Counted from the stretch's first letter, positions 6,612-15,103 are shown. The stretch is 35,233 nt of DNA from an uncultured Bacteroidales bacterium (GCA_902776435.1 CACYQB010000005.1:1-35233), one strand, 5' to 3'. Program-made: numbers and translations. The notes: generated from the letters alone by a model not told the origin.

Positions 6612-6898
6612 TTTCTTTATTTTCTCAACTTTTTCGGTGGTTTTATTGTTCTTGAGGCGCTGGTATTCGTCCTGCGCCTGTTTTATGCCCTTGTCGCCGG
6701 TCACGGTGCCCGCGGTGACAAAGGGCTCGTCCAATCAATCGCTCGTTGAGGCGGGCGATATCTCTCGCTCGCAGCAGCTGTCTCTAGCTCCATCTCGCTC
6801 TGGACGAGGCTGGAGATTTGGCTGAAGATGGATGACATGCCCGAAGTGAGGGTTTCGACACTCTTGGTGACGGCCTGTAGCGATGCTGCTTGTGACAA
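6612..6898 (-). pseudogene. Eroded repeated unit F (long C-terminal remnant, frameshifted)
   Basis: The minus strand carries the longest C-terminal stretch of the unit, broken by at least two frameshifts. One frame gives SVETLTSGMSSIFSQISSLV followed by QSEMELE (to about 6770). A second gives RDIARLNERL (about 6760-6730). A third gives EPFVTAGTVTGDKGIKQAQD followed by EYQRLKNNK (about 6733-6640). Joined, they make one coiled-coil-like protein ending in the family signature YQRL-NNK. The helical Ser/Gln-rich part resembles tail tape-measure proteins in style, which is inference only. Confidence 0.6.
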
Positions 6899-6962
6899 GG
6901 TGGGATTTGGCCAAATTAAATATAAATAACTTCTGATATGCGGGGTTTTTCGAAATTTAATG

Positions 6963-6970
6963 GTAAATTT
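6963..6970 (+). promoter_or_regulatory. -7 box for the GH26 remnant
   Basis: TAAATTTG matches TAnnTTTG exactly and lies 24 bases before the ATG of the truncated signal-peptide frame at 6994. Confidence 0.5.
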
Positions 6971-6993
6971 GTACGTTTATAGGGTAATTAAAA

Positions 6994-7813
6994 ATGAAAA
7001 TAGCCATACAACTGTATTTGATGACGGCATCCGCGCAATCCCATGTTGGGCACAACCGCTTGGATTGAGAGCGACATCAAGTCGTTTGAGGCAGCAAAGC
7101 CTTATCTTGAGAAAACCGGTCAGCTCGGTCTTGTCCTCGAACCCAAGAGCACGGTAAAAGAGATTCTGCCTGGTGGCAAGGGCCACAACAAGTTCATGAC
7201 TTGGCTCAAACGTGTGGAGGCATTCATCCTCTCGCTCACCACGTGGGACGGCCGTCCTGTTCCTGTTATCTTCCGTCCCTGGCATGAATACAACGGCGGA
7301 TGGTTCTGGTGGGGCAAGGGTAATTGCACCGACGAGGATTTCCTGCTCTTGTGGAATCTTACTCAAGATGAGCTCAACAAGAGCCTGTCCGAGTCCATCG
7401 TGTGGAGTTGCTCGCCCAACTTGGGTGTCAATCCGCAGGAATTCTATAACCGTTGGCCTGGTGACGAGCGTGTTGATTTGCTAGGTCTTGACGCCTATCA
7501 GTGGGGTACCGAAGAAGATTTTGTCAAGCAGTGTAACGCCGATATGGACTTCTTGGATGCCTATGCCCAGGAGCATGGCTTATTACTGGCATTCACCGAG
7601 TGCGGCTACGTGAATTCGCCCAATGCCACTTGGTGGAGCCGCGTGTTGCTGCCCATCATGGAGAAACACCATCCCTGCTATTTCCTGCCGTGGCGCAACT
7701 TCAAGCGTGAGCACTTTGGCGCAGCGCCAGGCATCGCCACAGCCGATGATTTCAAGCAAATGGCAAAGAACAAGAAAATCCTCTTTGTCAAGGACATCAA
7801 GAAGGTGAAGTAA
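6994..7813 (+). pseudogene. GH26 beta-mannanase, internally deleted and frameshifted
   Basis: The ATG at 6994 starts a signal-like peptide (MKIAIQLYLMTASAQSHVG) that ends after 24 codons. In another frame, from about 7025, the C-terminal part of a family 26 mannan endo-1,4-beta-mannosidase continues to 7813. Seen in it are EILPGG and a W-L-x-R-V helix, FRPWHEYNGGWFWWG with the acid/base Glu of the RPxHE motif, LLGLDAYQ, and LAFTECGY with the nucleophile Glu. About 100-150 residues of the N-terminal half of the barrel, common in this family, are missing. The ATG at 7043 would give a 256-residue protein without a signal peptide and probably not folded. Catalytic residues are kept, so the deletion may be recent. 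Confidence 0.8.
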
Positions 7814-7861
7814 TTCAACAGTTAATAGATAATAGATAAGAGATAAGAGATATTCTATAAT

Positions 7862-7897
7862 AAAGAAAGCCGGCAGCACAGTTTGCCGGCTTTCTTT
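7862..7897 (+). terminator. Intrinsic terminator after GH26 remnant
   Basis: A perfect 14-base stem (7862-7875 with 7884-7897) with an eight-base loop, ending in CTTTCTTT. It lies 50 bases after the GH26 stop and could work in both directions. Confidence 0.75.
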
Positions 7898-7913
7898 GTT
7901 GATGGTTCAAAGC

Positions 7914-7992
7914 AATACCAACTGCATCTCTAGCGGATTATCCTTGAATATGAACTCTGCCAATCGCCCGATGGTGATAAAGATCCCTCACA
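7914..7992 (-). pseudogene. Short orphan coding remnant
   Basis: The minus strand reads GIFITIGRLAEFIFKDNPLE followed by MQLVLL and a stop, between stops. The composition is protein-like, but it has no start and no partner in the window. It may be the tail of a lost gene. It may equally be chance. Confidence 0.25.
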
Positions 7993-8000
7993 CCTGGGAG

Positions 8001-8026
8001 TGAAGTGACCCCAAAACGTTGGATAA
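8001..8026. mobile_element. Possible end of a lost IS3-family element
   Basis: The sequence TGAAGTGACCCCAAAACGTT resembles the terminal inverted repeats of IS3/IS150-type insertion sequences (TGAnnTGnCCCCnAAAnGTT). No transposase and no matching opposite end are found nearby, so at most a scar remains. Confidence 0.25.
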
Positions 8027-8027
8027 T

Positions 8028-10829
8028 TTAATTCCAGGTTCTAGACAACAGGTAGTCAATAAGGGCGGTGACGTCGGCGATGTTGACATCGCTATCGCCA
8101 TTGCAATTAACAGCTGCCAGGTTAATGCCCGATTCATCACCGCTCAACAGATAGTCGATCAGAGCCGTCACATCGTTGATATTCACGCTACCGTCACCAT
8201 TCACGTCACCGCGCAGGATGGTTGGTTTCTCGCTGAAGTAGCCGGGGTTGCTGGGGCCTCCATCGATGTGGGCATAGTCCGCACCCACGTGATTAGCGTC
8301 GTAGGCCGTCCCCTGACCACCCACCAGGCTAGTGCAGTCATTGAACACATTTCTAGAGATTGCCTGGGCCATGTCATTCAGCCTCCAGCCATCTCCCACG
8401 TAGATGGTGCGCAGGGCGCTGCAGCTCTTGAACATCTCGGTCAAATCCGTCACATTGGAGGTATTGAAACTGCTCAAATCCAGGCTCGTCAATTTATAGC
8501 AGCGGCTGAACATGGCATCCATACGCGTCACTTCGCTGGTGTTCAGGTAGTTCATTCCAGTGATGGATTCAAGTTTCCTCATTTCGTAGAACCAGTAGCT
8601 GGTGAACGTCGGGCGGACTTCGGCGAACGAGGGGTCGAAGGCCACTTGGGTCACTTTAGCATTAGTGCCATCGCTAGCCCAACCGGGTTCGACAGCGCCA
8701 GCGTTCAAGGCGTAGGTCGTGCCCGTTCGGCTACTGCGATAGTAGTCGTGGTAGAACGTCAGTGTCGTGTTCTCGGCCGTATAGCAGGCATAGGTCTGGG
8801 GCGCGATATAGCTCAAGTAGCCCGGGTCGCTGGCGCCGCCGTCGATGTGGGCGTATTCTTTGTCGATGTGGTTGTTGTCGTAACTCGTGCCTTTGTCGCC
8901 GGCCAGGTCGATACAGTCATTGAACATTTTCCCGGATTCGGTCACAGCCGCTGTGCTCCAACCGTCGCCCACATAGATGGTTTTCAGACTGACACAGGCA
9001 TGGAACATAGAATCCATGGCTTCGACATTGGCTGTCTTGAAGGTGCTCAAGTCAAGGCTTGTCAAATATACGCAGAGAGAGAACATGTTTGACATGCTGG
9101 TCACCTTGTCTGTGTAGAAATGACTCAAGTCCAGGCTCGTCAATTCATGGCAGTCACGGAACATATAATCCATACGTGTCACCTCACTGGTGTTCAAATA
9201 CTCCATGCCCTCGATGGGTCGAAGCAACGTCATACCGCGGAACCAAGCGTAGGTGGTCGTCGGGCGAGCCTCAGCGAACGACGGGTCAAACACTACCTTC
9301 GTTACATTGGCGCTGATGCCATCGGTGCGCCAAGCGGTTTCGTTGTTTTCTGTGTTCAGGTCGTAGGTCTTGCCTGGGCGAGGACCGCGCCGGTTATCGT
9401 AGTAGAACGTCAGTGTCGCGTCCTCGGCCGTGTAGCAGGCATAGGGGGCAGGAGTGATGTCGCTCAAGTAGCCCGGGTCGCTTGTGCCTCCGTCGATGTG
9501 GGCGTATTCTGATCCGATGTGATCCCGGTCATAGGTCGTGCCTTTGCCACCTACCAGGTCCGTACAGCCATAGAACATATCGTCGGTATCGTCCACAGTC
9601 TCGGTGCTCCATCCGCTACCGACATAGATGGTTTGCAGATTGACACACATAGAGAACATATAATCCATGGCTTCCACCTTGGCTGTATTGAAGGTGCTCA
9701 GGTCAAGGCTCTTCAGTTTCTGGCAGTAGGAGAACAAGCCAGGCATGCGTGTCACCTTGTCGGTGTTGAAATGACTCAAGTCAATGCTCGTCAAGTCACT
9801 GCAGTCATAGAACATATAATTCATAAGAGTCACCTCACTGGTGTTCAGATACTCAAGGCCCTCGATGGATTTCATCCACTGCATGCCGTAAAACCAACCG
9901 TAGGTGGTCGTCGGGCGGGCCTCAGCAAACGACGGGTCAAAGACCACCTTCTTCACTATATCGTTGGTGCCATCATTTCTCCAACCAGAATTGTTGTTTC
10001 CCACGTTCAGGTCATAGGTCTTGCCCTGGCGCGTATTGCGTTGGTTATCGTAGTAGAACGTCAGCGTCTTGTCCTCCGTCGTGAAGCAGGCATAGGGCCC
10101 AGGAACGATATCGCTCAAATAGCCCGGTAAGCCATCTTTGCCGTCGAGGTGGGCATAAGCCTTATCCACATGGTCGGCATCGTATGGGGTGCCCTTGCCG
10201 CCCAACAGGCTGGTGCAGTTATAGAACATGTCGGTAGATCTGGTTACAGCCGCTGTGCTCCATTCAGTACCGACATAGATGGTCGTCAGATTGGTACATA
10301 CATTGAACATATAATCCATGGCTTCCACATTGGCCGTGTTGAAGGTGCTCAAGTCAAGTACCGTCATACCGGTGCAACGGGAGAACATGCCAGACATGCT
10401 AGTCACATTGGCTGTGTTGAAATAACTCAAGTCAATGCTCGTCAATTTATAGCAGGCATGAAACATATAATCCATGCGCGTCACCTCGCTGGTGTTCAGG
10501 AAGCGCATTCCAACGATGGATTCCAGGTTACGCATTTCGTAGAACCAGTGGTAGGTCGACGTCGGGCGGACATCAGCGAACGAGTGGTGAAAGGCTACCT
10601 GCTTCACATAGGCATTGTTGCCATCGGTGACCCAACCCGGCTCGGTGGCGCCATCGTTCAAGTCATAGGTCGTACCTACACAGACACTGCGGTCGTTGTC
10701 GTAGCAGAACGTCAGCGTATTGGCCCCCGGCGAGTACCAGGCATAGGCCTCCTGGGCGCTGGCGCCAAGGGCACACATCATGGCCCCCACCAGGACGAAC
10801 AACCGAAAAAGTAATGATTCTTTTTTCAT
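8028..10829 (-). CDS. Secreted four-module DUF285/BspA-like protein with dockerin
   Basis: 933 residues from MKKESLLF. This start is preferred over an upstream ATG at 10916 because it begins a proper signal peptide (cleaved near GASAQ, residue 26). Four tandem modules of about 217, 217, 217 and 195 residues follow (27-244, 245-461, 462-678, 679-872). Each opens with a beta stretch (YACYTAEDxTLTFYYD), then DPSFAEARPT, then three short leucine-rich DUF285 repeats (TSEVTRMDYMF, SLDLSHFNT), and closes with TIYVG-GW and GGKGT-YD-NH...DGG-S-PGY. Module 4 has lost one repeat. The end (873-933) is a type I dockerin-like pair, DVNGDGSVNINDV and NCNGDSDVNIADV, for calcium binding. Likely exported and surface-associated. 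BspA relatives bind host or bacterial surfaces; the ligand here is unknown. Confidence 0.93.
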   Translation of the reverse strand: MKKESLLFRLFVLVGAMMCALGASAQEAYAWYSPGANTLTFCYDNDRSVCVGTTYDLNDGATEPGWVTDGNNAYVKQVAFHHSFADVRPTSTYHWFYEMRNLESIVGMRFLNTSEVTRMDYMFHACYKLTSIDLSYFNTANVTSMSGMFSRCTGMTVLDLSTFNTANVEAMDYMFNVCTNLTTIYVGTEWSTAAVTRSTDMFYNCTSLLGGKGTPYDADHVDKAYAHLDGKDGLPGYLSDIVPGPYACFTTEDKTLTFYYDNQRNTRQGKTYDLNVGNNNSGWRNDGTNDIVKKVVFDPSFAEARPTTTYGWFYGMQWMKSIEGLEYLNTSEVTLMNYMFYDCSDLTSIDLSHFNTDKVTRMPGLFSYCQKLKSLDLSTFNTAKVEAMDYMFSMCVNLQTIYVGSGWSTETVDDTDDMFYGCTDLVGGKGTTYDRDHIGSEYAHIDGGTSDPGYLSDITPAPYACYTAEDATLTFYYDNRRGPRPGKTYDLNTENNETAWRTDGISANVTKVVFDPSFAEARPTTTYAWFRGMTLLRPIEGMEYLNTSEVTRMDYMFRDCHELTSLDLSHFYTDKVTSMSNMFSLCVYLTSLDLSTFKTANVEAMDSMFHACVSLKTIYVGDGWSTAAVTESGKMFNDCIDLAGDKGTSYDNNHIDKEYAHIDGGASDPGYLSYIAPQTYACYTAENTTLTFYHDYYRSSRTGTTYALNAGAVEPGWASDGTNAKVTQVAFDPSFAEVRPTFTSYWFYEMRKLESITGMNYLNTSEVTRMDAMFSRCYKLTSLDLSSFNTSNVTDLTEMFKSCSALRTIYVGDGWRLNDMAQAISRNVFNDCTSLVGGQGTAYDANHVGADYAHIDGGPSNPGYFSEKPTILRGDVNGDGSVNINDVTALIDYLLSGDESGINLAAVNCNGDSDVNIADVTALIDYLLSRTWN

Positions 10830-10868
10830 ATTATAGCAATTAAACATGTGAATATTGTAATTTTGCCG

Positions 10869-10876
10869 CAAATTTA
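10869..10876 (-). promoter_or_regulatory. -7 box for the four-module dockerin gene
   Basis: The minus strand reads TAAATTTG, an exact TAnnTTTG match 40 bases before the start at 10829, supporting that start. A TTG at 10893-10895 is only 16 bases away, so the -33 is weak. Confidence 0.5.
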
Positions 10877-10940
10877 ATAAAAATAACTGTTTCAACCCAC
10901 AAGTTTTTCTTGCCACTGTGTTAGGCTTTCACGATCATTC

Positions 10941-11792
10941 CTAGCTCCAGGGCTTGAGGCCTAGGAACATTTGAGCAAGGTCGATGTCTTTGTTGAAGTC
11001 GTTGATGAGCGTTTCGCCCTGATCTAAGCGGCCAATGGCTTCCATGCCTTCGCTGGAGAGTTCAAAGTCAAAGATGTCCAGATTGCTTGCCATGCGCTCC
11101 TTGTGCGATGTCTTGGGCACCGGCATGATGTCTTGCGACACTAACCAGTTGAGGGCCACTTGGGCGTTGGTTTTGCCATATTTCGCTCCGATGGCCTTGA
11201 GTGTCTCGTTTTCAAAGAAACCGTGTCGGCCTTGTGCCAACGGTCCCCATGCCATGAGCCGGGTGCCATAGTCCCTGATGAGTGCACGCATGGCCCGTTG
11301 CTGGGCAAACACATGAGTCTCGAGCTGCAGCACAGCGGGCTTGACGTCCATGTGCTCGGCGATGTCGATAAAACGCACGTTATAGAAGTTGCTCAATCCG
11401 ATGGCCCTTGCCTTGCCGGCTTGATAGGCTTTTTCCATAGCCCGATAGGTGCCATAGCAGTCACCATAGGGCTCATGCACCAGCAGCAGGTCAACATAGT
11501 CGGTGCGCAGTTTGCGGAGCGACTCCTCGATACTTAGTGACGCACGCTGCTCGCCGGCGTTGCTGATCCACACCTTGGTGGTGATGAACAGCCTGTCGCG
11601 CGGGATGCCGCACTTCTTGATGGCAGCGCCCACACCTTCTTCATTCTTATAGTCTTGGGCCGTGTCGATGCTGCGGTAGCCCATCTCGATGGCGTCCAGC
11701 ACGCAGCGTTCGCATTCGGCAGGTGAGAGTCTGAATACGCCAAATCCCAGCGCGGGCATCTCCACGCCATTGTTCAGTTGAATTGTTTTCAT
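10941..11792 (-). CDS. Aldo/keto reductase
   Basis: 283 residues from MKTIQLNNGVEMPALGFG, the usual N-terminus of the family. An ATG 41 codons upstream would add an unrelated extension that overlaps a dispersed repeat, so it is rejected. NAD(P)H-dependent carbonyl reductase of the cytosol with a TIM barrel. The catalytic tetrad is visible: Asp in SIDTAQDY, Tyr in the same motif (DYKNE), Lys in TTKVW and His in LLVHEP. GLSNFYN and the C-terminal PVPKTSHKERMASNLDIFDF form the cofactor-binding end. The substrate is not predictable. A minus-strand TACCTTTG box (11822-11829) precedes it. It stands alone between two dockerin genes, with no functional link apparent. Confidence 0.95.
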   Translation of the reverse strand: MKTIQLNNGVEMPALGFGVFRLSPAECERCVLDAIEMGYRSIDTAQDYKNEEGVGAAIKKCGIPRDRLFITTKVWISNAGEQRASLSIEESLRKLRTDYVDLLLVHEPYGDCYGTYRAMEKAYQAGKARAIGLSNFYNVRFIDIAEHMDVKPAVLQLETHVFAQQRAMRALIRDYGTRLMAWGPLAQGRHGFFENETLKAIGAKYGKTNAQVALNWLVSQDIMPVPKTSHKERMASNLDIFDFELSSEGMEAIGRLDQGETLINDFNKDIDLAQMFLGLKPWS

Positions 11793-11821
11793 ACGGGTCA
11801 CATTTGGGTTACTGTTGATGG

Positions 11822-11829
11822 CAAAGGTA
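11822..11829 (-). promoter_or_regulatory. -7 box for the aldo/keto reductase
   Basis: The minus strand reads TACCTTTG 30 bases before the chosen start. The dispersed repeat at 11844-11938 covers the -33 position. Confidence 0.5.
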
Positions 11830-11843
11830 ATGATAAATATCCG

Positions 11844-11938
11844 CTTTTGTCCCGTTAAAATAAGGAAATAATAAAGATGTGCCTCTGAACCCTGCGGGGC
11901 TAATGCGAATTTCACGAATTTAACTAATTTGATGCTAG
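11844..11938 (+). repeat. 95-base dispersed repeat, copy 1
   Basis: Matches 24337-24431 in inverted orientation over 95 bases with about five differences by eye. It lies immediately upstream of the aldo/keto reductase promoter and carries no open frame. Shorter related pieces (AATTTAACTAATT and AACCTGGAATCAGCGCGATA) recur near 21040-21110. Confidence 0.75.
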
Positions 11939-11976
11939 GAGTTTTAACCTGGAATCAGCGCGATAAAGAAAAGAAG

Positions 11977-12106
11977 ACGGAAGACAATAAACATCCGCAC
12001 TCCGGTAAAGACTGGAATGCGGATGCTTCCCTAAAGCCTAAAACCTATTTTTGAGGTTTTCCGTTTTTTCCACGTTTTCCACACGCACGAATAACATGAA
12101 TGTCCA
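11977..12106. repeat. Intergenic direct repeat, copy 1 (with hairpin)
   Basis: Nearly identical to 15527-15669, apart from a seven-base unit (AGCCTAA) present fewer times here. It contains a 12-base stem hairpin at 11992-12024 (CATCCGCACTCC with GGAATGCGGATG), a form also seen at 29157-29191 and probably working as a terminator. The end runs into the palindrome at 12098. Confidence 0.7.
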
Positions 12107-12184
12107 CCCTAACTTTGCGGCGGTGAAAGTTTATTCATCAAACTTTCACCGCCGCAAAGTTAGGGTGAACATTTATGGACATTC
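12098..12184. repeat. Palindromic element with a nested perfect 28-base-pair hairpin
   Basis: The outer arms GAATGTCCA and TGGACATTC match those of the 77-base palindrome at 15662-15738. The centre is replaced by an unrelated perfect inverted repeat: 28 bases (12105-12132), a seven-base loop, 28 bases (12140-12167). It lies 40 bases after the stop codon of the 12224 gene and may end its transcript, although no T tract follows. Confidence 0.8.
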
Positions 12185-12223
12185 AATGCCTCACTAAACT
12201 CTAAACTGCGAGCAACGCGAGCA

Positions 12224-15040
12224 TTACCAACTGCCGCCTAGCAGGTAGTCAATCAGGGCGGTAACGTCGCTTATGGTCACGTTGGTGTCACCGTTGCAGT
12301 CGGCAGCGGGATTATTGATGGTGCCGCCGCCCAACAACAGGTCGATCAGAGCCGTCACGTCGCTGATGGTCACGCTGCCGTCGCCGTTCACGTCACCACG
12401 CATTGCAGCACTGCCCAGGCGGACATTGTCGATGGCAAAGAAGTCGCCATTGGGGTTGACGCTGTTATCCTTGGTGTAACTCCAGGTCAGCGTGTGGGTG
12501 CCGGCAGGCACTTGGGTCGTATAGGTTATCCAATCGGCATTCTGTAAAGCGCCCCAAGTAAACTCCTCACTGCCATCGATGGAGAAGGCACACTTGTCCC
12601 AGTAGGTCTGGCTACCTTCACCCCACGCCTTGTAGTCAAACGACAGGGGTGTGGCCTTGTCAACAGTGACGGTCGCCGTCACTGCCGATGAACTGGAAGC
12701 AACGCCCGCATTGCCCGATTGGGCATAGATGCGGCCATCCTCTTCCATCACCTGCCAGGGATAAGTGCCATCGGTAGTGAAGTGGAGGTTACCTCCCTCG
12801 ACATTCAGAGCAGCGTTGAGTGACGGCGTTAACCGCAGATCTCTGATCTCAAAATAGTCATACGAGGAGTTGACGCTGCTATCTTTGGTATAACTCCACT
12901 CCAGGGTGTGGGTGCCAGGCTCCAGGTCAATGCTGAATGAGTTCTCCCAAAGATAGTTTACTTCATTGAGATATCCATAGCAGAACTGCTGAACACCATC
13001 GATGGTGAACACGCATTTGTCATAGGGCGTATTTACACCCTCGCCCAATGCCCTGAAATCGAAGGATAGCGTGGAAGTAGCAGTCACATTAACGGTTGCC
13101 ATCAACACCGAATTGCTGTTGTGAATCGACCTGTTGCCGGAGCGTAATGAAATACCCACTTCATCGACCACCGTCCAGAGATAGTCGCCATAGGAGTCTA
13201 ACGTGAATTTGTCAGTATCAATGCCAGCTTTCTCGGCCAGATAGTCGCCAATGGTCTTGACCGTGGTAAACCGGCTCCAGTTCTCGGCGGCCTTATAGGC
13301 ATTGACACGACCGGCGGGAACCACAAGCGTAGCATCATTATACTCATTTACACTGAACGTGTGACCCTCGACGCTGGGTGGTGTGGTAGCGCGACAGATG
13401 ATGGCATTACACCAAATGGAGAGGGCATAATCGCCGATGCTGGTCACCCCACTGCCTATCGTCACCTCTTCCAATTCCATGCAGCCGTCAAACGCCCTTT
13501 CGCCAATCGTGGTCACAGAATTGGGGATGACCACACGAGGCAGTTTTTCGCACCGAGAGAAAGCGTAATCCTCGATTGTGGTCACCGAGCGCGGTATAGT
13601 AACACGTTCCATACGATAACAGCCATAGAAACAGCTGTTGGGGATGGTGGTCACCCCGTTAGGAATCACCACACTACGCAAGTTTTCGCAGTAGCCAAAA
13701 GCAGCAGGAGCAATGGCCGTGACCGTACTGGGGATGGTCACGCCCATCAGTTTGGTGCTTTTGTAGAATGCAGCATAGCCGATACCAGTCACGTTGTAAG
13801 TCACGCCAGCGTGTGTCACCGTTGACGGGATGGATACATTGCCGCTATAAGTCTGGTAAAGCTTGTTGCGGTAAGTCACCTCCACGGTGTTGGAGCCTGT
13901 GATGCTGTAGTAGATGCCACCCTCCTGAAAATCATACTCACTCTCCACGATGTTGGTGAAGTTCTTCCAATAATTCGCCGATTGATAAGCCGACTTGTAG
14001 CCTTTGGGTACCGTCAACGTGATGCTGGAATACTGGCTCGTCGTGAATGTTGTGCTCTCGAGAGAAGGAGGCGTAGTGGCGTCACAGTAAATCTTAGTCA
14101 AATTGGGACAGTTCTCGAAGACATCTATACTGATCCAAAAAACACTGTTTGGTATCGTCACACTGGTCAGCCCTGTGCTGTTTTTAAAGGTATATGCAAT
14201 AATTTGAATCACGTCATAAGTCCTTCCGCCATAGGTCACTGTCTCGGGGATGATAACATCACCACTGTAACTGTTATAGTTGTGCCTGTCCCCGTAAACG
14301 ACACCCACATCCGTGCAACCCGGGCCCCAGTCATTAGCAGCCTCATCCCAACCATAACGATAATAGATGCCATCCACGATGAAATCATAGGGGGCATCAG
14401 GATTCGCATCTATAGCCTGGATGTTGGTGAATCTTCTCCATCCGTCGGCCACTTGATAGGCGCCGACAGATGACTCAGGCACATAGAGTACGCAGTCATC
14501 GGCCAATCCGCTAAAGGTCCAGGTGTCATCAGTAGGTGGGGGTGTTGTTGCCCGGCAAATCACTGTGGAGAGTTTTCCACAACCGTGAAAGCACAAGCTG
14601 CCCAGAGTTGTCAGTGACGACGGCATGTCTATCGTGGTCAACGAATCGATAAAATAGAAGTTCCAATCAGCAATCCTCGTGACACCTTCAGGAATTGTGA
14701 GGGACTTCAAACCCTTGGTATAATAAAACGCGCCTTCGCCAATCGAGTCAAGCGTCGTTGGCAATTGCAGCGATGTCAGGTTATAACAAGAACGGAATGC
14801 ACTCGGGCCTATCGCTGTCACCGTGTAGGTCTTTCCGCCATTGGTGACGGTGGACGGAATGGTCAGTGCGCCAGAATAGTCCATTCCATACTGATTTGTA
14901 TTGGTCACCTCAACGGTGTTGGTGCCCGTGATGTTGTAATACACGTTGCCCGACTCGAAGTCGTAGGCGCTGGCGCCCAGAGCGCACATCATGGCCGACA
15001 CTAGGACGACCAAACGTAGGAGTAAATTTTTCTTTTTCAT
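12224..15040 (-). CDS. Secreted BspA-like leucine-rich protein with two beta-sandwich domains and dockerin
   Basis: 938 residues. Signal peptide to about residue 25 (MCALGASAYDFE). Three BspA-type LRR_5 blocks fill about 26-610. Typical repeats are LTSVTIPNSV, IGDYAF, RVVIPNSVTTIGERAFDGC, and each block closes with a VPxG...A-Y...W..F cap. Two beta-sandwich domains follow (about 615-760 and 765-875), recognised by FDFRALGEG, KC-F-IDG, THTL-WSYTKD and DYFEI/FFAIDNVRL; they resemble MAM/jelly-roll binding domains. The end is a dockerin-like pair, DVNGDGSVTISDV and DCNGDTNVTISDV. A strong promoter (15073-15103) directs it. It is probably an adhesin or scaffold-attached protein; no catalytic motif is seen. 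Confidence 0.93.
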   Translation of the reverse strand: MKKKNLLLRLVVLVSAMMCALGASAYDFESGNVYYNITGTNTVEVTNTNQYGMDYSGALTIPSTVTNGGKTYTVTAIGPSAFRSCYNLTSLQLPTTLDSIGEGAFYYTKGLKSLTIPEGVTRIADWNFYFIDSLTTIDMPSSLTTLGSLCFHGCGKLSTVICRATTPPPTDDTWTFSGLADDCVLYVPESSVGAYQVADGWRRFTNIQAIDANPDAPYDFIVDGIYYRYGWDEAANDWGPGCTDVGVVYGDRHNYNSYSGDVIIPETVTYGGRTYDVIQIIAYTFKNSTGLTSVTIPNSVFWISIDVFENCPNLTKIYCDATTPPSLESTTFTTSQYSSITLTVPKGYKSAYQSANYWKNFTNIVESEYDFQEGGIYYSITGSNTVEVTYRNKLYQTYSGNVSIPSTVTHAGVTYNVTGIGYAAFYKSTKLMGVTIPSTVTAIAPAAFGYCENLRSVVIPNGVTTIPNSCFYGCYRMERVTIPRSVTTIEDYAFSRCEKLPRVVIPNSVTTIGERAFDGCMELEEVTIGSGVTSIGDYALSIWCNAIICRATTPPSVEGHTFSVNEYNDATLVVPAGRVNAYKAAENWSRFTTVKTIGDYLAEKAGIDTDKFTLDSYGDYLWTVVDEVGISLRSGNRSIHNSNSVLMATVNVTATSTLSFDFRALGEGVNTPYDKCVFTIDGVQQFCYGYLNEVNYLWENSFSIDLEPGTHTLEWSYTKDSSVNSSYDYFEIRDLRLTPSLNAALNVEGGNLHFTTDGTYPWQVMEEDGRIYAQSGNAGVASSSSAVTATVTVDKATPLSFDYKAWGEGSQTYWDKCAFSIDGSEEFTWGALQNADWITYTTQVPAGTHTLTWSYTKDNSVNPNGDFFAIDNVRLGSAAMRGDVNGDGSVTISDVTALIDLLLGGGTINNPAADCNGDTNVTISDVTALIDYLLGGSW

Positions 15041-15072
15041 AGTTATACCGTTTTATAAGTTAATATTTGCTG

Positions 15073-15103
15073 CAAATATAGTAAAAATTCCATCAAAACG
15101 CAA
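15073..15103 (-). promoter_or_regulatory. Promoter of the 12224-15040 dockerin gene
   Basis: On the minus strand, TTG (15103-15101), 20 bases, then TATATTTG (15080-15073) fit the Bacteroidetes -33/-7 consensus. The leader would be about 28 bases. The whole region to about 15215 is nearly identical to that upstream of the 20770 gene. Confidence 0.7.

Noticed and set aside
8019-10814. Several long plus-strand open frames opposite the four-module dockerin gene.
   Set aside because: They are antisense shadows of a highly repetitive, GC-balanced coding sequence, with Ile/His/Val-rich translations and no signal or domain.
8028-10829. Regular DNA repeats considered as a CRISPR array.
   Set aside because: The repeats are in-frame coding modules of about 650 bases, not short repeats with spacers.
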